This document shows positions 33,065 to 41,102 of a stretch of DNA of 49,493 nucleotides, in pieces. The DNA is from Paraburkholderia sp. Lineage in GTDB: Bacteria > Pseudomonadota > Gammaproteobacteria > Burkholderiales > Burkholderiaceae. Position 1 is the first letter of the stretch. The number at the start of each line of letters is the position of its first letter. Where the stretch lies: NCBI RefSeq assembly GCF_024281035.1, contig NZ_JAMXLH010000068.1, positions 1 through 49,493 of the forward strand, written 5' to 3'. Under the pieces are notes generated by a model. That model made no database searches and had not been told where the DNA came from. It saw only the letters and a list, made by a program, of their open reading frames with translations. The translations under genes were made by a program, and so were the position numbers.

Positions 33065-33883
33065 GTGAGCAAGCCACTCTCCCTCGCATCGCCCGGCTTG
33101 CCGGTGAATGTGCGACATGACGGGCAGAAGCAACACGCGCCGCTAAAGCAACGCCCGCCGCAAAAGCAGAAGAAGCGGCACATCGTGGGCGCTGCCGTGT
33201 TCGTCGGCGCGCTGCATGTTGCCTTGCTCGGCTTCGTCATGTCGGCGCGCGAGCCGCAACGAGAGGCGGTGCCGGTGCGGGTCGTCGCGGCGGAACTCAT
33301 CACGTCCGCGCCCGCCGCATCCGCGATGCCCGCGCCGGCCGTTCCGTTGCACCCGCAACCGCCCGCGCCTGCGCGGCAGACAAGCGCGCCGCAGCCTGTC
33401 GTGCGCCCGGTCGTGCATGCCGCAGCGCCCGTGGTGCACCAGCGCGTTGCCGAACCGCAGCAGCAGCCCTCGCCCGCTGCAGCACCGGCCGCACCTGCCG
33501 TAGCGCCCGCGTCGCCGGTTTCGTCCGCGCAGCAATCCGATGCTTCGCCAGCGGCGCCGCAGGCGTCCCCGGCACAGCAAGCCGCTGCGGACGGCGATCA
33601 GACGCCGCGCGCCGTGGCGCAACTCGATTGCACGATTGCGAAGCCTGCTTATCCGATGCTGTCGCGCCGCGGTGGAGAGTCGGGCACGGCGCTCGTCCAG
33701 TTGCGCGTCGACGTGAAGGGTCATGTCGATGCGGCCCATGTCGTCGCTTCAAGCGGCTACCCGAGACTCGATGCCGCCGCGCTCGACGCCGTACTGGCCA
33801 GCGCGTGCGCACCTTATAGAGAGCACGGCAAGGCCGTGCCGGCGACCGCCAAAGTGCCGGTCGTCTTCAATCTTTCCGAATAA
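33065..33883 (+). CDS. tonB: TonB family energy-transducing protein
   Basis: 272-residue periplasm-spanning protein. Basic cytoplasmic start, one membrane helix (about residues 40-60, HIVGAAVFVGALHVALLGFVM), a long Pro/Ala/Gln-rich spacer (about 80-190) and a C-terminal TonB domain (YPMLSRRGGESGTALVQLRVDVKGHV...ASSGYPRLDAAALDAVLAS). It energises the adjacent receptor. It begins at GTG only two bases after the receptor stop, implying co-translation. A Cys pair (DCTIAKP, SACAPY) in the TonB domain is of note. Confidence 0.93.
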   Translation: MSKPLSLASPGLPVNVRHDGQKQHAPLKQRPPQKQKKRHIVGAAVFVGALHVALLGFVMSAREPQREAVPVRVVAAELITSAPAASAMPAPAVPLHPQPPAPARQTSAPQPVVRPVVHAAAPVVHQRVAEPQQQPSPAAAPAAPAVAPASPVSSAQQSDASPAAPQASPAQQAAADGDQTPRAVAQLDCTIAKPAYPMLSRRGGESGTALVQLRVDVKGHVDAAHVVASSGYPRLDAAALDAVLASACAPYREHGKAVPATAKVPVVFNLSE

Positions 33884-33895
33884 AGGAGTTCCAAA

Positions 33896-34606
33896 ATGCA
33901 AACGTATGGCTTGCATCATGTGTGGCAACAGGGCGACCCCGTCACGCGCGCGACCGCGCTGCTGCTCGCGTTTATGTCGATCGCAACCTGGACGGTGATT
34001 CTGCTCAAATCGATTGAATTGCGTCAGATGGCGCGGCGTGCGGCGCGCGCCGAGCAGCAGATCTGGGACGCCGACCTGAGCGGGTCCGGCGTGCCGGTCC
34101 TCGGCGAACCGGGTTCGCCGTTTCACGACGTCGCGGAAGCCGGGCGGCTCGCGCTGGCCCGTCACGAGGCCAGCCGGCATCGCCGGGGCGATCGCGCCGA
34201 CGTGAGCGACTGGCTGGCCCGCTGCCTGAAGGCCGCGACCGACGATGCATCCGCATCGCTGCAGCGCGGGCTTGCACTGCTTGCGTCGATTGGCGCGATT
34301 GCGCCGTTCGTCGGCCTGTTCGGCACGGTGTGGGGCATTTATCACGCGCTCATCGCCATCGGTGCGAGCGGCGATGCGAGCCTCGACCAGGTGGCCGGTC
34401 CGATCGGCGAAACGCTCGTCATGACCGCGTTCGGCCTGTTCGTCGCGATTCCCGCCGTGGTCGGCTACAACGCGCTCACGCGCATGATGCGCGGCATCGT
34501 CGGCAAGCTGAACCGTTTCGGACACAACGTGCATACGGTGCTGCTGACCGGCCCTTCGGCGTCGGTCACGCGTCTCGATACTTCATCGGCGGAGAAGCAG
34601 GCATGA
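33896..34606 (+). CDS. exbB: ExbB / MotA-TolQ-type proton channel subunit
   Basis: 236-residue inner-membrane protein with three predicted helices: ATALLLAFMSIATWTVILLKSIE (about 20-42), SIGAIAPFVGLFGTVWGIYHAL (about 130-150) and ETLVMTAFGLFVAIPAVVGYNAL (about 165-190). The last two carry the conserved Gly/Thr proton-path residues. It forms the motor with ExbD and TonB. AAGGAG stands 8 bases before ATG 33896. Its stop overlaps the exbD start. Confidence 0.94.
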   Translation: MQTYGLHHVWQQGDPVTRATALLLAFMSIATWTVILLKSIELRQMARRAARAEQQIWDADLSGSGVPVLGEPGSPFHDVAEAGRLALARHEASRHRRGDRADVSDWLARCLKAATDDASASLQRGLALLASIGAIAPFVGLFGTVWGIYHALIAIGASGDASLDQVAGPIGETLVMTAFGLFVAIPAVVGYNALTRMMRGIVGKLNRFGHNVHTVLLTGPSASVTRLDTSSAEKQA

Positions 34607-35025
34607 TTGGCGATCACTCGAATGGCGACATGGATGGCGGGCTCGCCGCGGAAATCAACATGACGCCGCTCATCGACGTCATGCTCGTCTTGCTCGTCGT
34701 GTTCATGGTGACGCTGCCGGTCGTGCATCACGCGGCGAAGATCGCGCTGCCGCAAGCGAGCAGCCAGCGCGAAAACCTGCGTGTGCCGCACGTGGACATC
34801 ATGGTCGATGCGGGCGGGCAAGTTCGCTGGGATGGCCGGGTCACGACCGAGCCGTCGCTCGAAGCCGCGCTCGAAGCGGCGGCGAAACAGCGGCCGCAGC
34901 CCGAACTTCGCATCATCGCGGACCACATGGCGCGCTACGGCGAGGTCGCCAAGCTGCTCTCGCAGGCGAGCGCGGCAGGCGTTGCCAAAGTCGGTTTCGT
35001 CACCGATCCCGTTACCTCGCATTGA
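34603..35025 (+). CDS. exbD: ExbD / TolR-type proton channel subunit
   Basis: 140-residue protein with one membrane helix (about 20-45) carrying the essential aspartate in INMTPLIDVMLVLLVVFMV (about Asp25). The periplasmic part is TolR/ExbD-like (VDIMVDAGGQVRWDG, LRIIADHMARYGEVAKLLSQASAAGVAKVGFVT). ATG 34603 overlaps the exbB stop as ATGA; the longer upstream frame is a shadow of exbB. Confidence 0.95.
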   Translation: MIGDHSNGDMDGGLAAEINMTPLIDVMLVLLVVFMVTLPVVHHAAKIALPQASSQRENLRVPHVDIMVDAGGQVRWDGRVTTEPSLEAALEAAAKQRPQPELRIIADHMARYGEVAKLLSQASAAGVAKVGFVTDPVTSH

Positions 35026-35036
35026 GACGACCGACC

Positions 35037-36287
35037 ATGCCGAATTTTTCACTGCGCACCCTGCTTGCAGGACTTGCATTGACCCTCGGATGCGTCGCGG
35101 CATCGGCGCATGACGCCAGCACGATGCCGGCGATGCATCATCAGGACGCTTCATCAGAGCCGCAATGTGCGAACCACGCGCTGGCATGCGCGAGCGTCGC
35201 GACGCCGTTTGTCGACGCGCACGGCAAGCTCTGGGTTGTCTGGTCGGCCGACGGCGCAGTCTCCATCGCCGCCTCCGACGACGCGGGCAAGCACTTCGGC
35301 GCACCCGTCGTGATCGGCCGGCACGGCGCGCGGCTCGATGCCGGCGTCGAGTCGCATCCGCAGATCGCCATCGACCGCAAGGGCCGTATCGTCGTGGCCT
35401 ACGGCGTGTTCAAGGACGACAACTGGAACGCCGAGGTGATGGTGTCGCACTCCGACGACGGCAAGACGTTCTCGCCGCCGCGCCCGATCTCGTCGAACCC
35501 GGCGAGCCAGCGATTCCCGGTCATCGGATTCGACGCGCACGATACGCTCTTCGCCGCGTGGCTCGACAAGCGCACGGTGGCTGCTGCGCGCGAGCACGGC
35601 ACGCAGCAGCCAGGCGCGGCGCTCGCTTATGCGTGGTCCGACGACGCGGGCGCGACTTTCACGGGAGAAGCGATAGCCGACGATCATACGTGCGAATGCT
35701 GCCGGATCGATCTCGGGCTCGACCGGGAGCAGCACCCGGTCGTCCTGTTTCGCAAGATCTACGGAACGAACGAACGCGATCACGCGGTGATGTCGTTCGA
35801 CGCCGCGCGCAAGCCCACGGTCGCGCACCGCGTTGCGTTCGATCACTGGGCGATAGACGGCTGTCCGCATCATGGACCCGCGTTGGCCGTATCGGCTGAC
35901 GGAACCTGGCATGCCGCGTGGCTTACGGCGGGCGAAGCGCGCCAGGGCCTTTTCTACGCGCGCTCGACCGACGAAGGGCAGAGTTTTTCTGCACCGCAAA
36001 GCGTGGGCGACGCGGCGCACCAGCCCGGCCGGCCGTCGCTGCTCGCGCAGGACAAGTCGGTATGGCTTGCGTGGAAGGAGTTCGACGGCCAGCACATTCT
36101 GGCGAAGGTGCGTCATTCGAGCGACGGCGGCGTGACGTGGTCCGCCGACCGCACGGTCGAAACGGCGGATGGCCAGAGCGACCGGCCGGTACTCGTCGCC
36201 GATGCAAACGCTGATGGAAAGCACGTCTACCTGTCCTGGCTCACCCGCGAGCATGGCTATCAATTGATCGCACTGGATCCATCATGA
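35037..36287 (+). CDS. Secreted BNR-repeat (sialidase-fold) protein
   Basis: 416-residue precursor with signal peptide (LLAGLALTLGCVAASAHA-like, cleaved near residue 23). The mature protein is a six-bladed sialidase/BNR-type propeller with recurring S-x-D-x-G-x-T/S-F motifs (SDDGKTFSPP, SDDAGATFTG, STDEGQSFSAP, SSDGGVTWSA). Sialidase arginines are not evident, so catalytic activity is doubtful. Metal-binding candidates are an N-terminal Met/His run (STMPAMHHQD), CECCRIDLG and DGCPHHGP. In a copper operon it is plausibly a periplasmic copper-binding or chaperone protein. It starts 11 bases after exbD and overlaps the next gene. Confidence 0.85.
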   Translation: MPNFSLRTLLAGLALTLGCVAASAHDASTMPAMHHQDASSEPQCANHALACASVATPFVDAHGKLWVVWSADGAVSIAASDDAGKHFGAPVVIGRHGARLDAGVESHPQIAIDRKGRIVVAYGVFKDDNWNAEVMVSHSDDGKTFSPPRPISSNPASQRFPVIGFDAHDTLFAAWLDKRTVAAAREHGTQQPGAALAYAWSDDAGATFTGEAIADDHTCECCRIDLGLDREQHPVVLFRKIYGTNERDHAVMSFDAARKPTVAHRVAFDHWAIDGCPHHGPALAVSADGTWHAAWLTAGEARQGLFYARSTDEGQSFSAPQSVGDAAHQPGRPSLLAQDKSVWLAWKEFDGQHILAKVRHSSDGGVTWSADRTVETADGQSDRPVLVADANADGKHVYLSWLTREHGYQLIALDPS

Positions 36288-36805
36288 AGTTCAAGCACTC
36301 TCTGCGCACGTTGTTCGGCACGACTGCCGCCGCGTTCATGCTGGCATGTTCGTCGCCTGGCGCATTCGCAGCGCCGCCGCGCCCGTTCACGGCTCAAAGC
36401 TTTGCCGATATTCGCGCGCATCATGCGGGCAAACCGCTCATCGTTCATATCTGGGGGATGACGTGCAGCCCCTGCGTAGGCGAGTTGCCGAAGTGGGGCG
36501 AGTTCGTGCACGCGCATCGCGGCGCCGATGTCGTACTCGTACGCTTCGATCAGGCGCCGTCCGACGCGACCGAAGCGCGGCTCGCCCAGGCGGGCCTGAG
36601 CGGCGTCGAAAGCTGGGGCGTCCTGTCCGAACCAGACGAGTATCTGCGCGCCAGCGTGCAATCGAACTGGTTCGGCGACATGCCGAGAACGTTGCTCATC
36701 GCGCCGGACGGCACGGTGACGACGATTCGCGGCGTCGCAGATTCGCAAAAAGTCGCGGCATGGCTTGAGTCTGTCCAGCCTGCGTCGCAGCATGCCGGGC
36801 GTTGA
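36284..36805 (+). CDS. Thioredoxin/TlpA-like periplasmic protein
   Basis: 173-residue precursor with signal peptide (about residues 1-29, LFGTTAAAFMLACSSPGAFA). The thioredoxin fold has active site WGMTCSPCVGELPKW (CSPC) and the cis-Pro loop FGDMPRTLLIAPDG. It may keep cysteines of the receptor-system proteins (CECC above) reduced or deliver copper, as TlpA/Sco-like proteins do. ATG 36284 overlaps the stop of the BNR gene (ATGA), so it belongs to the same operon. Confidence 0.92.
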   Translation: MKFKHSLRTLFGTTAAAFMLACSSPGAFAAPPRPFTAQSFADIRAHHAGKPLIVHIWGMTCSPCVGELPKWGEFVHAHRGADVVLVRFDQAPSDATEARLAQAGLSGVESWGVLSEPDEYLRASVQSNWFGDMPRTLLIAPDGTVTTIRGVADSQKVAAWLESVQPASQHAGR

Positions 36806-37043
36806 ATGGAGCAACGTGCGCTGACGACTGTTCGGCGCTACGTTGCCGGGCCTGCGAGAATCACACATCCCGCGCTCGAAACATCTGCCCACGGGAGGGA
36901 CTTTATTGGTATATCGATCGGTGATTAAATCACTCGCACTTGCAACGCTTTGTAATGTTTGGTACGCGCGTTTAAATCAGGATTCCTGTGCAACAAGAAT
37001 TGCACGCGCGCCATTTCTATCGAACGCGTAGAGGAGATGGATC

Positions 37044-37268
37044 GTGCAAACGGAAACGCCGGATTCTGCGATGGGCAACCACGCGCACATTGACGAGCGC
37101 GATCACGATTCCCCAGCCTTACGAGCCGCTTCCGTGAGACGAACGAGATCGCAAGCGGGCGCGCTGCCGCATGGCGACGCGTCACAGAGCGGACCGATCG
37201 CCTTTGATGAACACGGTGGATCGCAGCTTGAGCGTCCATTCGACGGTATTTCAGCCTTTACCGGCTAG
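37044..37268 (+). CDS. Possible small hypothetical protein
   Basis: 74 codons from GTG 37044, preceded by an excellent GAGGAGAT ribosome site seven bases upstream. The product is hydrophilic, acidic then basic (HAHIDERDHDSPAL, VRRTRSQAG), without a recognised domain. The ribosome site is the main argument; the composition is not clearly protein-like. Confidence 0.3.
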   Translation: MQTETPDSAMGNHAHIDERDHDSPALRAASVRRTRSQAGALPHGDASQSGPIAFDEHGGSQLERPFDGISAFTG

Positions 37269-37463
37269 CGGGCGCGATCAAAAAGGTAACGCTGTACACC
37301 ACAAGACATTTCTTAAGGCGAGGCAACCATCCGGCTTGATGGGCACCTTGCGATTCTGTGCGATTCCCCTAATAAATTCGCATTCCTCAGGTATGGAGAA
37401 AATGATGGAGACAATGGCAGTCGCAACAACACTAATAAAAAAGCTGCAAACCGATCCCTTTGC

Positions 37464-37490
37464 GCCAGTTCAGCCAGTTCAGCCAGTTCA
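37464..37490 (+). repeat. Three tandem copies of GCCAGTTCA
   Basis: Exact 9-bp triplicate at 37464-37472, 37473-37481 and 37482-37490, about 160 bp before the porin start. Confidence 0.8.
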
Positions 37491-37651
37491 ATCAATTCCC
37501 CTCCGAGGCAGATCGAAGCCATAGCGATACCCATCGATATGGATCGACCGGTTGTTGGCCGGAACGTTAATTGTTGGCTCGATGCTGTTGGGGCTGTCGA
37601 AAATCCTGGACGACCCAACGGCCACTGGAGCAACTGTCATCGGAGAGCACG

Positions 37652-38758
37652 ATGAGAAAGGTCATTCCTGTTGCAGTGCTGCTGGGGGCGATGGTCCCTT
37701 TCGCGTCGGCGCAAACGAGCGTGGCGCTCTACGGCCGCATCGACGCCGGTTTCGAGTACCTGAACAACACGACGCCTTCGCCGGGCGAGTCCCGCACGCG
37801 CTGGAGAGCACAGGGCGGCAACTGGGGCACGAGCATGTTCGGCATGCGTGGCACGGAGGATCTGGGGGGCGGACTCGCTACGGTGTTCACGCTGGAAACC
37901 GCGCTGCAGGTGATGAACGGCACGTCCGGCGGCGGGCGGCTCTTTTCACGCCGCGCCTACGTCGGCCTGAAGGACGACCGGTGGGGTCAGTTGCAGGCTG
38001 GCCGCAACCTGTTCATCGACAGTGATGGCGTGTGGGAATTCGATCCGTTCGTGCAGCAGGCAGTGTCGTCGGCATCGCTCGTGCGCGGGCGCAACTGGCA
38101 GCAGACGAGCAATAACGTCGAATATCACAGCCCAGTATGGCGCGGTTTCGACGTGCAGGCGCAATACGCATTCGGCAACCAGGCGAGCGGTTTCAACTAT
38201 GGGGCGGCGGGCGATTTCGGCCGCTCGAATGGCGTCATGCTGACGTACCGCTCGCCGTATTTCGACCTGCGCGGCTTCTACGACGAACTGCGCGATTCGA
38301 ATGGCCAGTTCAGCAACATCTTCACTAGCTCGCGCGAATATTTCGTCGGCGGCAATCTGCGTCTTTCGCCGTTCACAATCCAGACGGCGTGGACGCACTA
38401 TTCGGCACCCGATACCCCGGTGGGTCTTGCCGACATCGCGGATCACTTCTGGCTCGGCGCAACCTGGCAGGCCACGCCGCGCTGGGCGGTGACGGGCGCG
38501 GGCTACTACGTTCGCGTGCGCGGCGGCGAGGGCAGCACAACGCACGATCCGGCCGGCCACGCCACGCTCTATGCGCTCGGCACAACCTACAACCTGAGCG
38601 CACGTACATTCCTGTATGGCACCGTGGGCTACGTGCGCAACGCGAGCCGCTCGGATTTCTCGGTGTTCGCCACGCCGCGTGGTGCGACGCCGACCACCAA
38701 TCCGCTTATCGGCCAGTCACAGGTCACGACGTATGTTGGCGTGATGCACAAATTCTGA
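37652..38758 (+). CDS. Gram-negative porin (Burkholderia type)
   Basis: 368-residue precursor. Signal peptide MRKVIPVAVLLGAMVPFASA is followed by QTSVALYGRIDAGFEY, the standard first strand. It has GMRGTEDLGGGLATVF, LFSRRAYVGLKDDRWGQLQAGR (pore-constriction arginines) and the terminal strand VTTYVGVMHKF ending in Phe for Bam assembly. It forms a trimeric general-diffusion channel of 16 strands. ATG 37652 has GGAG seven bases upstream. Monocistronic. Confidence 0.95.
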   Translation: MRKVIPVAVLLGAMVPFASAQTSVALYGRIDAGFEYLNNTTPSPGESRTRWRAQGGNWGTSMFGMRGTEDLGGGLATVFTLETALQVMNGTSGGGRLFSRRAYVGLKDDRWGQLQAGRNLFIDSDGVWEFDPFVQQAVSSASLVRGRNWQQTSNNVEYHSPVWRGFDVQAQYAFGNQASGFNYGAAGDFGRSNGVMLTYRSPYFDLRGFYDELRDSNGQFSNIFTSSREYFVGGNLRLSPFTIQTAWTHYSAPDTPVGLADIADHFWLGATWQATPRWAVTGAGYYVRVRGGEGSTTHDPAGHATLYALGTTYNLSARTFLYGTVGYVRNASRSDFSVFATPRGATPTTNPLIGQSQVTTYVGVMHKF

Positions 38759-38771
38759 AGCGGAAGCGACG

Positions 38772-38790
38772 CGCGCGGATCATCCGCGCG
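38772..38790 (+). terminator. Hairpin after porin gene
   Basis: CGCGCGGAT-C-ATCCGCGCG, 13 bp after the porin stop, followed by only a short TTAT. A weak or Rho-assisted terminator. Confidence 0.5.
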
Positions 38791-38851
38791 TTATCGCATG
38801 CGTGGGTTATCCCAGGCGTTGTGCAGCCGCAGAGCAGTCGCCGGGCGGGCG

Positions 38852-39529
38852 CTAGATAAGCCGCACGACGAGCGGCGCCGCAAGCACCGTGAAGGCGCCA
38901 CCGAGAACCATTGTCAAACTCGCCATCACGCCGTTTGGAACACCACGGTCGTGTGCGCGAACAGCGCCAGCCACCTGCGCGATGGCGCCCAGCGTAGCGC
39001 CGTGCGCCTGCGCCGATTTCACCCTGAAAAGCACGAGCAACGCGTCTCCCAGCACGATCCCCGCCGTGCCGCTCGCCACCACGAACAAGGTGGTCAGATC
39101 GCGTGTCCCGGAAAGCTCATCTGAAACGGCGAAGGCAAACGGCATCGAGATCGAACGCGCCACGAGGCTATGTTCGACGATGGCAGGCAAGTCGAACATT
39201 CTCGCGAGGACCACGGCGGACACCATCGCTGTCGTTCCGGACACGATGGTGCCCACGAGCAGCACAGGCCACCAGTGCCGAATGTAGTGGCGGTGCTGGT
39301 AGACCGGAACGGCGAGCGCCAAGGTCAGCGGGCCAATCATCCAGACGAGCACATGCGTCGACTGCAGATAGGCGTCGAACGGCACGTGCAGCAGCGAAAG
39401 ACCGGCGATGAGGATGGCTGGCGCGAGAATCAGCGGCGAAGTCAAAACATTGCGCCAGGCCCGATGAATGCGGAGATTCAGCGCATAGACGGCCAATGTG
39501 ACGGCGATGCCCGCAATGAGCGCGATCAT
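38852..39529 (-). CDS. lrgB: LrgB/CidB-family membrane protein
   Basis: 225-residue, multi-spanning inner-membrane protein. Family features are SLLHVPFDAYLQSTHVLVWMIGPLTLALAVPVY, and VEHSLVARSISMPFAFAVSDELSG close to the LrgB signature. LrgA/LrgB (CidA/CidB) pairs are holin-like regulators of murein hydrolase export or transport of pyruvate or glycolate in other bacteria. ATG 39529 overlaps the lrgA stop (ATGA). The longer frame upstream is a shadow of lrgA. Confidence 0.9.
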   Translation of the reverse strand: MIALIAGIAVTLAVYALNLRIHRAWRNVLTSPLILAPAILIAGLSLLHVPFDAYLQSTHVLVWMIGPLTLALAVPVYQHRHYIRHWWPVLLVGTIVSGTTAMVSAVVLARMFDLPAIVEHSLVARSISMPFAFAVSDELSGTRDLTTLFVVASGTAGIVLGDALLVLFRVKSAQAHGATLGAIAQVAGAVRAHDRGVPNGVMASLTMVLGGAFTVLAAPLVVRLI

Positions 39530-39930
39530 GCCCGGCGCCTCTGAAGTGTGCGCGTGGCAAGTTCCACCGCAAACGACGTCGCGGCGGTGCAAATCACCGT
39601 GCCGCCGACGACGATCACAACGAGTGGCCACCAGTTCGCTTCGAGCATGTCACGCTGGCGCGCGACGGCAACCACGGGCGGAATGAGGAACAGCGCGCTT
39701 TGGGAGATGAGCAGACGTGCGCCGCTCTCGACGGCGGACACGGGAACAAGCCTCACGAACAGCGCCGCGAGAACGACGACAAAGCCGGTCAGCGCTGGAT
39801 TCACGGGCACGCCGAGCCACTTGCCCGCGAACGTCAAGGCGACGAATGCGGCAATCAGCCCGCCCGCCTGAAACACACTCCTGATCCCGAACGCCGGAAC
39901 GGTCGCTCGCGTCTGTGTCTGGGCTGTCAT
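39526..39930 (-). CDS. lrgA: LrgA/CidA-family holin-like protein
   Basis: 134 residues with about four membrane helices (VFQAGGLIAAFVALTFAGKWLG, LTGFVVVLAALFVRL, ISQSALFLIPPVVAV, WWPLVVIVVGGTVICTAATS). The hydrophilic start and LFLIPP match CidA/LrgA. It is expected to work with the overlapping lrgB. A divergent Lrp-type regulator 132 bp away may control it, as regulators of such pairs often lie beside them. Confidence 0.88.
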   Translation of the reverse strand: MTAQTQTRATVPAFGIRSVFQAGGLIAAFVALTFAGKWLGVPVNPALTGFVVVLAALFVRLVPVSAVESGARLLISQSALFLIPPVVAVARQRDMLEANWWPLVVIVVGGTVICTAATSFAVELATRTLQRRRA

Positions 39931-40062
39931 GGGTTGGCTCGGCTTCAGGTCTTGAAGCGTCTATGCTATCCCCAATAATTCGCGTATTTCATGCATCTTT
40001 CGCGTCGGATCGGTACCTCTGCGTTATTCTGTTTCGTACAACGTTAATCTGATGCGAAAAAT

Positions 40063-40533
40063 ATGTCTATCGATCAATTCGACCGGAAAATCCTTGCAAC
40101 GCTTCAGGTTGATGCGGCGCTTTCCATGGGCGAGTTGGGCGAGCGCGTCGGCCTCTCTCAGTCGCAGGCATGGCGGCGCGTCGAGAAACTCGAAAGAGAC
40201 GGTGTGATCGTTCGCAGAGTTGCGATCCTGGACCGGGCAAAGCTTGGACTCAGTGTGCAGACGTTCACCGAGGTAAAGCTGAACAAACACAGCGAGCGCG
40301 CCGGAGAGAAATTCAGGGCGGCCGTCGAGCAATATCCCGAAGTCCTCGAAATCCACACCGTGCTGGGCGAATATGACTTTCTCCTGCGGATCGTCACGAT
40401 CGACCTCAATGCGTACAGCCGCCTCCTGGCGGACCGGCTGTCGCCCCTTCCGATGGTGCAGGAAGTGCGCACCCTGATCAGTCTTTCGGGCGATGCCGGC
40501 AGCCGTCCCTTGCCGGTATTCCTTGCGCCGTAG
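40063..40533 (+). CDS. Lrp/AsnC-family transcriptional regulator
   Basis: 156 residues. N-terminal helix-turn-helix (IDQFDRKILATLQVDAALSMGELGERVGLSQSQAWRRVEKLERDGVI) and C-terminal RAM/ligand-binding domain (FTEVKLNKHS, VLEIHTVLGEYDFLLRIV...VQEVRTLISLS). Likely an octameric amino-acid-responsive regulator. It diverges from lrgAB across 132 bp, the probable target region. The ligand is unknown. Confidence 0.93.
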   Translation: MSIDQFDRKILATLQVDAALSMGELGERVGLSQSQAWRRVEKLERDGVIVRRVAILDRAKLGLSVQTFTEVKLNKHSERAGEKFRAAVEQYPEVLEIHTVLGEYDFLLRIVTIDLNAYSRLLADRLSPLPMVQEVRTLISLSGDAGSRPLPVFLAP

Positions 40534-40536
40534 GCT

Positions 40537-40556
40537 GGCCGGCACCACCGCCGGCC
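40537..40556. terminator. Hairpin between convergent genes
   Basis: GGCCGGC (40537-40543) and GCCGGCC (40550-40556) around ACCACC, between the stops of the Lrp-type and carboxymuconolactone-decarboxylase-like genes. No T tract, so efficiency is doubtful. Confidence 0.4.
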
Positions 40557-40581
40557 GCGCGCCACGGCTTGCTTCGATCGG

Positions 40582-40929
40582 TCAGACGGAAAACTCTTCG
40601 AATGCATTCAGGGCATGGGTGGCGTACATCATGGACGGGCCGCCGCCCATGTAGACCGCCGTCGCCAGTACGTCTTCGAGTTCCGCTCTCGTCATGCCGA
40701 GCTTGACCAGCGCCTGGACATGAAAACCGATGCAGTCGTCGCACCGGCCGGCTATGGCAATGCCGAGCGCAACGAATTCGCGCGTTTTCTTGTCCAGCGC
40801 ACTATCCTTCGTACCGGCAACCGCCAGCTGGCTAAATGCGTTCATCAGGTCCGGCTGCGTTTGACGCATGGCTCGCATCTGGCTGGAGACTGCGTGCGTG
40901 ATGTCTTTAAAACTGGAAGTGCCGCTCAT
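40582..40929 (-). CDS. Carboxymuconolactone decarboxylase family (AhpD-like) protein
   Basis: 115 residues with the AhpD core: LVALGIAIAGRCDDCIGFHVQALVKLG carries the redox CxxC and the following His (C-D-D-C-x-x-x-H), and ATAVYMGGGPSMMYATHAL closes the domain. The motif indicates a peroxide-reducing or thiol-redox role, not a true decarboxylase. ATG 40929 gives the expected N-terminus; an ATG 81 bases upstream would add a non-conserved leader. Confidence 0.92.
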   Translation of the reverse strand: MSGTSSFKDITHAVSSQMRAMRQTQPDLMNAFSQLAVAGTKDSALDKKTREFVALGIAIAGRCDDCIGFHVQALVKLGMTRAELEDVLATAVYMGGGPSMMYATHALNAFEEFSV

Positions 40930-41102
40930 CGTTGTTTCCCCAATTATCAAAGGTGTAAAGCCCGCGCCGAAAACGAAAACAGAGTGAACCGTCGGGCGCG
41001 ACGCGATCAATTCATGCGCTTATATTATATTAAAATACATATTGTTGCATGGTAGAGCGATTGCTCCAATCGCCGCACCCAGCGATCAGCCTTGCAGCGC
41101 CG

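Larger units (their letters stand above)
36806..37651. other. Largely non-coding interval with small possible genes and operators
   Basis: About 850 bp, more AT-rich than its surroundings. It contains the palindrome GTGATT-A-AATCAC (36921-36933), the inverted repeat GTGCAA-N6-TTGCAC (36988-37005), a possible small gene at 37044, a possible 40-codon frame near 37393 (starting MEKMMETMAV), and three copies of GCCAGTTCA at 37464-37490. No larger gene is supported. Confidence 0.5.

Noticed and set aside
35037..36287. Active sialidase
   Set aside because: The propeller motifs are present but I could not find the arginine triad or Tyr/Glu pair of sialidases.
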